Shown here one piece after another: positions 33,504 through 39,401 of a DNA stretch of 39,401 bases. Position numbers and translations under genes: made by a program. The DNA comes from Priapulus caudatus. Taxonomy: Eukaryota > Priapulida > Priapulimorpha > Priapulimorphida > Priapulidae. The notes beneath the pieces were generated by a model. It saw only the letters and a list, made by a program, of their open reading frames with translations. It did not search any database and had not been told where the DNA came from. Location of the stretch: contig NW_014578087.1 in the NCBI RefSeq assembly GCF_000485595.1, positions 61,884-101,284 of the forward strand. Reading direction: 5' to 3'. How positions within the stretch are numbered: the stretch's first letter is position 1; each line of letters begins with the position of its first letter.

Positions 33504-33936
33504 ACGACAGGAACACTGACGGCGTCATGAATACGAACTTTCCCACTGCTACCCCCTTCATGTTGACAAACTTTCCCGCCGCAGCTACATTCACGCTCTC
33601 AATCCACGTACTGCTACCGTACTGCCCGTTGCCGCTGCATGAATCTTACAAACCCAGCTACACATTCCGCCCCTCGTCCTACTTTAGCAGAACCCCCCGC
33701 GTGCTGGTATTACACACTATTTATGTGGTGTAGTTAGCGTATTATAATATCAAGAGTGGATAATAGACTCTATAATTCACTCCTGATAATATGTAGGTAC
33801 AATAGAATGCATTACGTCTGGAATAATATCCCGGTAGTATAGTAGTATATAGTAGTAGTGACACGTGCGTAGTGTACATAGTGTAATCGTACGCAACACG
33901 TCGAATATGGCACGACTAGAGTTTATTCTTCACCAG
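33414..33936 (+). other. Astacin intron
   Basis: GT at 33414 to CAG at 33934-33936 (TTCTTCACCAG), ~520 bp. Joining the exons restores a Gly codon (EPG-FEHNF). It holds a 39-bp direct repeat at its 5' end and a short inverted-repeat element. Confidence 0.85.
33744..33793. mobile_element. Short MITE relic related to the 932-1147 element
   Basis: TAATATCAAGAGTG at the left and CACTCCTGATAATAT at the right form inverted termini. They match the TAATATCAGGAGTG termini of the element downstream of the LIM gene. The interior is only ~20 bp, so this is an internally deleted copy. Confidence 0.6.
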
Positions 33937-34166
33937 GGTTTGAGCACAACTTCAAAAAGTACGACGTGGCTACGGTGACGCAGTTTAGCGAGATGTACGA
34001 CTACTACTCGATAATGCACTACAGCGCCTACGCCTTCACCTCCAATGGCAAGCCAACCATCAAACCGCTGCAGGAGATTGGATACGAAATCGGACAACGA
34101 GACGGCTTCTCCTATACCGACATCGCCAAGCTAAACGCAATGTACGGTTGTCGTATTCCCGCTTAG
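33937..34166 (+). CDS. Astacin-family metalloprotease, C-terminal exon with stop
   Basis: Continues from the exon ending at 33413. The joined frame reads G-FEHNFKKYD, then YDYYSIMHYSAYAF, NGKPTIKPL, IGQRDGFSYTDIAKLN, MYGC and RIPA, ending at TAG 34164-34166. SIMHY is the Met-turn under the zinc site and the preceding acidic/aromatic run is normal for the family. MYGC supplies the last disulphide cysteine. The protein stops four residues after that Cys, so it is a short astacin without EGF, CUB or ShK domains. No internal stops are present and the exon looks functional. The reading frame across the intron is unbroken, in contrast to the decayed transposon genes elsewhere in the window. Confidence 0.9.
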
Positions 34167-34179
34167 TATAGCCTACACC

Positions 34180-34345
34180 TCTCGCGGGTCATAAATGCAT
34201 CTCTCTATAAATCGATGATGATCACGTACACCTATCTATATACCTATGATAATCAATCGCACAGCAGCCTATAAATCTGTGCTAGTCACATGATCACACC
34301 CCTGTCTCTATAAAGCAAAAATAATCACACGCTTGCCTATAACGC
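34180..34345. repeat. Degenerate ~45-50-bp tandem repeat
   Basis: Repeating CTATAAA(T/G)...GATCACAC words (TCTATAAATCGATG, CCTATAAATCTGTG, TCTATAAAGCAAAA, CCTATAACGCCGTG), each followed by a GATCAC or AATCACAC stretch. It lies in the likely 3' UTR of the astacin gene. Confidence 0.55.
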
Positions 34346-34630
34346 CGTGATCATGAGCATATATGTTTTTAGTGAGCCACAATAACGATGAATTTGCGTT
34401 GAACGTTGATTAATAGGTAGTAATACCTGCAAACCCGTGACAACGACAGCACGATTGGCGCTTATAAAGCATCCACGTACCATTTTGTAATAATTATGAT
34501 AAATTATTAAAAGAAACATGATTGAAATTGATAGTAAATAAGTTCTATGGTTACTGTTATGTGTGATTATAGTCACCGTTTCACGCGGGTTTGGTTTATG
34601 TAAATGATGGTTTTGCTGCGAATATACAAA

Positions 34631-34636
34631 AATAAA
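34631..34636 (+). terminator. Candidate AATAAA polyadenylation signal for the astacin gene
   Basis: AATAAA in CAAAAATAAACACA, about 465 bp after the stop. It is a plausible 3' end but unproven. Confidence 0.35.
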
Positions 34637-34639
34637 CAC

Positions 34640-36489
34640 ATACATTAATTACTGATGCAAAATCATTGGATATGCATGTCATTCTATGCGTGAGGAGGCG
34701 TTCGTATGGCTAAATATAATACTATTATTGATCCACTATTACACATAATATTACCAATACAAATTATTACATGCAAATTTATATAAGGTAATAGGAATGT
34801 GATGGAAGGGCGCCTATAGTCAGAGGTTAAAGTGGAAATGCATACCCTAGGCCTATGGGTTATCGTACCTATACTGTATGGAAGTGGGTGACAACTGCCT
34901 GAATTGTACATTTATCTGGCATAGTCCTTTTGAAGTTGGCACTAAAATTCCGCCCTCCACCACATTTTCTGCATGAAAAGAACATTTTGAACGTAGTTAA
35001 AACCCTAATCTCAGCATGGACGGATGGAGCTTTCGCTATGTATATACGATACGATAATTTTTCGTAGCCAATCCCTTTATTCTAAACACAACGATTAATA
35101 CCACAAATATATCTGTACTGATACAAATACGTTATAATGGTAAGGCGTAAATCGTGACACCGTCAACCATCGTGTGACGCCAAGAAAACCACGAATTTCA
35201 AAACCAAATCTAACGGTGACAATATTAATTCTACTGCAGTTATAACAATGCAGTTATTCGTCGAACCTTGGAATAATCATTCTGACTGATTACTTCAAGG
35301 TCGAACGAAACGTCACCATTTATGGCATATAGGGTTGGCACTATATAACACCTACCGATACTTATCACGCCGGGAGTGACCAGTGGAAATGTGAAATTTT
35401 TGAAGTGTGGTCAGTGAGCACAACAATAATCTTAAAAGATTTGTTTCATATTATCAGAATTCATACCTCAAAATTTTCTACAAATAATATATCGCTGTAT
35501 AGGATTACGACGAGGCTCGGGTAGTGAGTAATCTTGACTTTGTTTTCAAAGTCAGAAATAAGGGGATAGAATGCCGAGTGAACATTTTTCATGCCACAAT
35601 CACACGTCCCAGCGCCATTTTTTATGTCCATTAGCATGAGTGGGTAATGGTGGCGCGATCCTGCGACCAAAGTGAATTTTGTAAATCGGATTTAACCATG
35701 CACACGTGCCGTCGGCCCGACCGTGTCCAGTTTGAACGTATGATGAGCTCGGCCAAAGAAAATTATTTTGGTTATCAGCGGCGACCGACGTCACCAGCGC
35801 CATTCCTATGTAAATTAGCATTGGTGGAAACAAGGTAAATTAGCATAGGTCGTCAGAAAAGCATTGTCTTGTGCACACTATTTTACAGTATGCACGCAAA
35901 TTAGGTGCCTCGTAGACGTCTAGAAAGCATTAGAAAGAAGATTGGTCTTGTCGTGTAATTGTACCATTCCAGCAAGTGGCGTAGTCATGGTCACCGGTCA
36001 GCCATTTTTGTGTATGAAACGGGATCCGAATACTTTATAGAAATACGCGCGTTATAGAGCTGGCAAAAGTTTCGAGCGGAGCATACCACGCTTGAATCTG
36101 TTGTTATTTAACATGAATAAAGTGTATGTTGTGTATGCGACGAAACAGTGTGAGTATTTTTAATTAATTTCTGTTCATGTGGTTATGAGGATGCGTAGTC
36201 AGGCCTGCTGCCTATGAACGCCTAGCTTCTACTGTTGTACAACACCTATATAATAATTATATTATTAAAACAATAGCATAAGGCTTTCACGTAAGCTTCC
36301 ATACTGCAAATAACGTGAATTGATAGCTTCAAAATAAGTAGGTTAAACGTTAACATTTTTATTATATATTTAAACGAGACTGAAAGCTAGACCTTTTCCA
36401 GTCAGTTTCGGTTCGTTCCGGTGTTTTTGTTTGTATATATCGATGTCAGCACCAAGGAGCTATATTATACAAGATTGTACAATATGTAT
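34640..36489. other. Intergenic, no gene recognised
   Basis: AT-rich with no supportable coding exon. It contains a hairpin at about 35249-35309 (CGTCGAACCTTGGAATAATC against TGATTACTTCAAGGTCGAAC). A direct echo of CCAGCGCCATT...ATTAGCAT occurs at about 35608 and 35797. Confidence 0.55.
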
Positions 36490-36498
36490 NAAGCCCGC

Positions 36499-36571
36499 CG
36501 CACACGGTGAACTATCTGCTGATCCAACGACCTCAAGAGGCCGTTGGCTCAGCAGATAGTTCAGCGTGTGC
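36499..36571. repeat. 29-bp-stem hairpin at the left end of the Harbinger element
   Basis: CACACGGTGAACTATCTGCT plus GATCCAACG (36501-36529) pairs with CGTTGGCTCAGCAGATAGTT plus CAGCGTGTG (36542-36570). There are two mismatches over 29 bp and a 12-base loop. A second inverted pair, TTTGGCCTCGCGTGGC against GGCCACGCGAGGCCAGAA, follows at about 36594-36658. Confidence 0.85.
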
Positions 36572-36748
36572 ATGCAGATTCTGCCCGATTTTTGGCCTCG
36601 CGTGGCTGTGAGACCGATATCTATCGTGTTTGATATTTGTGGCCACGCGAGGCCAGAAACTCAGCGTGTGCGGGCTCCGTGAGCTATCAGCTCAGCCACA
36701 AATATTTACCAACCAATGAAAGCGCAGGAATAGGGCATGTGATTTAAA

Positions 36749-36914
36749 ATGTCGGCGCCCACGGAACATGTTCAGGGCCTTCAAATCGAAGACAAATTAA
36801 TTGAAATTTGGCCAGACTATCCTTGTTTATATGATGTTCGCTCCCCTGAATTTAAAAACTGCGATAAAGGTCAGCAATCACTAGAGGAGATTGCGGAGAA
36901 ACTGTCCCAAACTG
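36749..36914 (+). CDS. MADF-domain (Myb/SANT-like) Harbinger accessory protein, first exon
   Basis: Starts at ATG 36749 in the conserved GATTTAAAATGTCGGCG context. It encodes MSAPTEHVQGLQIEDKLIEI, then WPDYPCLYDVRSPEFKN and EEIAEKLSQTG, ending at donor G|GTATGT (36914/36915). KLIEIWxxYPCLYDxxSPxFKN is the first helix and turn of a MADF domain, a DNA-binding fold related to Myb/SANT. PIF/Harbinger elements encode such a protein next to the transposase; it helps target the transposase to the nucleus and the element ends. Only about 55 residues survive. The second half of the MADF domain was not found before the CA/CG repeat, so the gene is truncated even though this exon is open. Confidence 0.75.
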
Positions 36915-37133
36915 GTATGTACAAAAAATTTCATTAGTCTGCTTAGATGTATTCGGCTAAAACACAATCAGGATGTACACTAGCCACAAGTTACCTTCTC
37001 GCATATCACTACATTGCGAGAAGTATTATGCCTATAGCGATGTTTCATGTTTATAAACATTGACGTCATATGCGCACATGCAAAGTTTAACGGTTCAATG
37101 GCAGCAAGCAGATGCGTGATATTGTTCGATACA

Positions 37134-37449
37134 AGCGTACGTGCACACGCACACACACACACTGTCACTCATGCACGCACGTGTACGTGCACACGCACGC
37201 ACGCACTCAGGTCTACGTGCACATGCACACGCGTGCACATGCACACGCGCGTGTACGTGCACACACACGAACGCACGCACGCATGCACGCACGTGTACGC
37301 GCACACGAACGCACGCACGCGTGCACGCACGTGTACGTGCACACGCACGCACGCACGCACGAACGTGTACCTGCACACGCCCGCATGCACGCACGCGCGT
37401 GTACGTGCACACGCACGCAGGCACGCATGCACGCACGTGTACGTGCACA

Positions 37450-37481
<32 letters not shown>

Positions 37482-37510
37482 TGCACGCACGCACACACAC
37501 ATACACACAT
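37134..37510. repeat. CA/CG-rich repeat (ACGCACG with GTGTACGTGCACACGC units)
   Basis: Alternating purine-pyrimidine array of CACGCACGCACG with a recurring GTGTACGTGCACACGC module about every 55-60 bp (near 37181, 37250, 37330, 37400 and 37436). Open frames here (His/Thr/Ala/Arg or Cys/Val runs) are repeat artefacts. It replaces the centre of the Harbinger element. Confidence 0.93.
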
Positions 37511-37520
37511 ATACATGCAT

Positions 37521-37862
37521 ATCAGTTGCTAAACACCGTAGGGTTACGGATAGTCTCTCGCCAGGGTTGATGCTGTTCTGCATAATGGTGTTTTTCCTTT
37601 GAATTATTGGACCCACCATTGCCAAAACCCACCCATCCTGGAAGTGATGAATATCCAGGCGATGGAACTGTCTAAATGTTTCCGGGTCCTCACATCTCAC
37701 TTCTTGTGAGAGAGTGGCATTAACGCCTCGTTTCTCCGTTCTCTGCAACCATTCCCTCGTCCAAATGTAACGTGTTGACGTTGACGCTGTTCGTTGACGT
37801 CGAACACGTCGAATTAATAACAGGAAAAGTAGAGCTTTTTGCTGTTCCGTGAACGCCGACAT
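37521..37862 (-). pseudogene. HARBI1-like PIF/Harbinger transposase, N-terminal fragment
   Basis: Minus-strand frame from ATG at 37860-37862, open for about 114 residues. It contains RYIWTREWLQRTEKRG, SQEVRCEDPETFRQFHRLD, VGPIIQRKNTIMQNSI and PGERLSVTLRCLAT. This order (WVRxWLxRRxxxG, LxxELRxEDPxxFRxFxRM, V.P.I.KxxTxMR.xI, ERLAVTLRxLAT) is the N-terminal region of HARBI1-type DDE transposases. The protein breaks right after LAT, where the family goes on with GDS(Y/F) and the DDE catalytic core. From there the frame reads only CA/CG repeat. No catalytic residue is present, so it cannot transpose. The start is certain because the opposite gene begins in the same inverted context. Confidence 0.85.
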
Positions 37863-37982
37863 TTTAAATCACATGCCCTATTATTTCTTCGCTTTTATTG
37901 GTAAATATTTGTGGCTGATAGCTCACGCAGCCCGCACACGCTGAGTTTCTGGCCTCGCGTGACCACACATATCATAACACGC

Positions 37983-38710
37983 CAGGGGATGTACGCCACC
38001 AGATGGCGCTGTTCATTTAGCACTATATCAGAAATTCTTCAGGACCTCATGTAGTACGCTGTGCAAAGTTTCACAGTTCTAACTAAAAGTGCACAATCCA
38101 TGTGCTTATCCTCTGGACTACTAGTCTGTATTCAGCCTACCTTTTACCATTACTTGTGGGCATTATCTTAGCGGGTCGGCTGTCGTGATATTGCGTCTAT
38201 TTGCATATCTGCATCTATATATCTGTCGATCTATCTCATCTTCTTTTTCCCCTCTCTCTATATATAATATATATCGGTACTAAATTTGCGAGTGTGGGTC
38301 TAGATATGAGTCGTAATAGTGTGGTTCACGCTTGTGATATTTATCCATGGCTCACCTAACTAATATGTGAGAGAATATACGAAGATGTTTAAAGAGAAGA
38401 AGAGTTTTGGAATTATTAAAGAGACGAAGAAACGCTGCTATTTCTGTGAAATAAAATAAATAACATATTTAATAATCAATATTTACAAAATCGCTTCCAT
38501 CATCTCTATAAAATGCCTAGTATAAGTTAATACGCCTGCACGCGCGGTACTGAGATTGTACTCTAACGTTCTACCCATTATGAGCATCTCAATTGAAATC
38601 GGTACTTATCTATATTTACACTAATATATACATGAACGTATAGTTTCTTTTAACACAGAAGATAGCATTCGTAAAACGATAGATGGCCGGCTAGATTCAG
38701 TCCACTCACT
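37983..38710. other. Intergenic, no gene recognised
   Basis: AT-rich flank with no coding signal. It contains short TATC/ATCT-rich sequence (about 38200-38270) and TATATATAATATATA. Confidence 0.55.
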
Positions 38711-38713
38711 CAT

Positions 38714-38842
38714 ACAGTCAAACCTCTGTTACTGGAAACCTTTATAGAACGGACACCTGTCTATAAAGGACACGATACAATTTTCTTTTGAATGACACAT
38801 ATATATATATATATATATATATGTGTGTTTGACCGCAGTACT
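38714..38842. mobile_element. Possible small pogo/Tc1-type MITE
   Basis: The left end TACAGTCAAACCTCTGTTAC and nearby GGACACCTGTCTATAAAGGA resemble the CAGT-AAACCTCTGTTA-type ends common in Tc1/mariner-pogo elements. The right boundary GTTTGACCGCAGTA could be the inverted partner (reverse complement TACTGCGGTCAAAC). The interior is an (AT)n run. The resemblance is weak. Confidence 0.3.
38795..38822. repeat. (AT)n microsatellite
   Basis: About 13 AT units flanked by ACAC and GTGT, so the whole tract is self-complementary. Confidence 0.95.
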
Positions 38843-39284
38843 GGTCGGGCCATATAGCGAGTGAAGTGAATTTAATGTTCGATTTGAACTCGACCTCTTT
38901 GCATATATGACCATATCTGGCTCATGATGGAATTCGCATATTCTGTGCGGCAGGCATTCTCAAACACGAATAACGTTTGCCATTCCATGATTTCTCTTCT
39001 ATAGTGGCGCGCGTGACTTTGTCGTTGACTTTGTCTATATCTATGGCGATATAGACCAAGAAACGCGCCTGATGCCTCAACTTATCATTTCCATCATGCT
39101 TCGTGCGAAACCACATCACATCTTTCCCACGCCTTGAATCGTATACGAATATTTTTTAATGTAAAACACTGACGTGCAAACGCAGCAACGAAGCAAAAAT
39201 CCACGATGATAAACGGTCTGATATAGTAGTATAGGCCTACTGTAACCTATTATACAGCTCTTGCGCGCGCTAGCGGCGTGTAGC
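38843..39284. other. Intergenic, no gene recognised
   Basis: A 65-residue minus-strand frame (38922-39119) is open but matches no family I recognise. A short palindrome, GTCTATATC...GATATAGAC, lies at about 39031-39056. Confidence 0.5.
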
Positions 39285-39401
39285 GCTCGTCTCTCTCTCT
39301 CTTCTCTCTCTCCCCCCGCTCTCTCTTCGCCGCTCTCTCTCTTTTCCTCTCTCTCTGCTTGCTCTTATCTCTCTCTCTCACTTCGTCCATCCCCTCTCCC
39401 T
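39285..39401. repeat. (CT)n-rich microsatellite
   Basis: CTCTCTCTCTCTTCTCTCTC and similar words, interrupted by CCCCCCG and CGCCG, running off the window. Confidence 0.92.

Larger units (their letters stand above)
36492..37982. mobile_element. PIF/Harbinger DNA transposon, internally deleted
   Basis: The two ends are inverted copies. 36626-36757 (GTGGCCACGCGAGGCCAGAA, CTCAGCGTGTGCGGGCT, GCCACAAATATTTACCAA, GGGCATGTGATTTAAAATGT) matches the reverse complement of 37853-37982. The left end extends further with AGCCCGCCGCACACGGTGAA and a long hairpin, while the right arm stops near 37982. Two convergent genes start inside the inverted repeats, both at TTTAAAATGTCGGCG: a MADF protein on plus and a HARBI1-like transposase on minus. 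Their 3' parts are missing, replaced by a CA/CG repeat (37134-37510). It is non-autonomous. No 3-bp TWA target duplication could be confirmed. Confidence 0.82.

Overview
This is eukaryotic DNA, most likely from a marine invertebrate or another metazoan. The evidence is spliced exons of a LIM-domain protein and an astacin metalloprotease, a damaged PIF/Harbinger DNA transposon with its MADF companion gene, and several MITE-like and satellite families. No bacterial operons, rRNA, tRNA or CRISPR arrays were seen. The species cannot be named from the sequence. Two runs of N (a 25-base gap at 15031-15055 and a single N at 36490), together with dense random indels inside repeats, suggest a poorly polished long-read assembly. 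Frameshifts here may therefore be either real decay or sequencing error.

Layout, left to right. 1-130 is (GA)n. 211-397 and 745-917 are the last two exons of an FHL-like multi-LIM protein, followed by a short terminal-inverted-repeat element (932-1147). About 3.04-10.12 kb is bracketed by two long inverted arms (3040-3503 and 9575-10118). Each arm is built of ~150-bp units carrying GGCGGCCATCTTG (YY1-like) palindromes. Between the arms lie a decayed minus-strand gene for a PIN/FEN1-nuclease-like, Cys-rich-tailed protein of a type found in invertebrate repeats (3600-4890), a ~3.9 kb TG/GA composite satellite, and a ~670-bp minisatellite built on the palindrome CCAACGTTGG. 10.1-13.0 kb has no recognisable gene. 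13.0-14.36 kb is a 33-bp minisatellite and 14.38-14.83 kb is CT-rich.

15.1-26.1 kb is dominated by one ~66-bp satellite. It reads in one orientation to about 21.6 kb and in the opposite orientation from about 21.93 kb, and it is interrupted by GC/CA-rich and AT-rich blocks. 26.1-31.5 kb holds GGAT-rich and other degenerate repeats without a supportable gene.

32418-33098 is a MITE-like element made almost wholly of self-complementary AAAACCCG/CGGGTTTT modules. Just downstream, 33235-33413 and 33937-34166 are the last two exons of a plus-strand astacin protease, complete at its C terminus. 36492-37982 is a PIF/Harbinger element. It keeps the 5' heads of its two convergent genes (MADF protein on plus, HARBI1-like transposase on minus), but its centre is replaced by a CA/CG-rich repeat. 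The window ends in AT and CT microsatellites. The genes are unrelated exons of separate loci; the rest is repeat biology.
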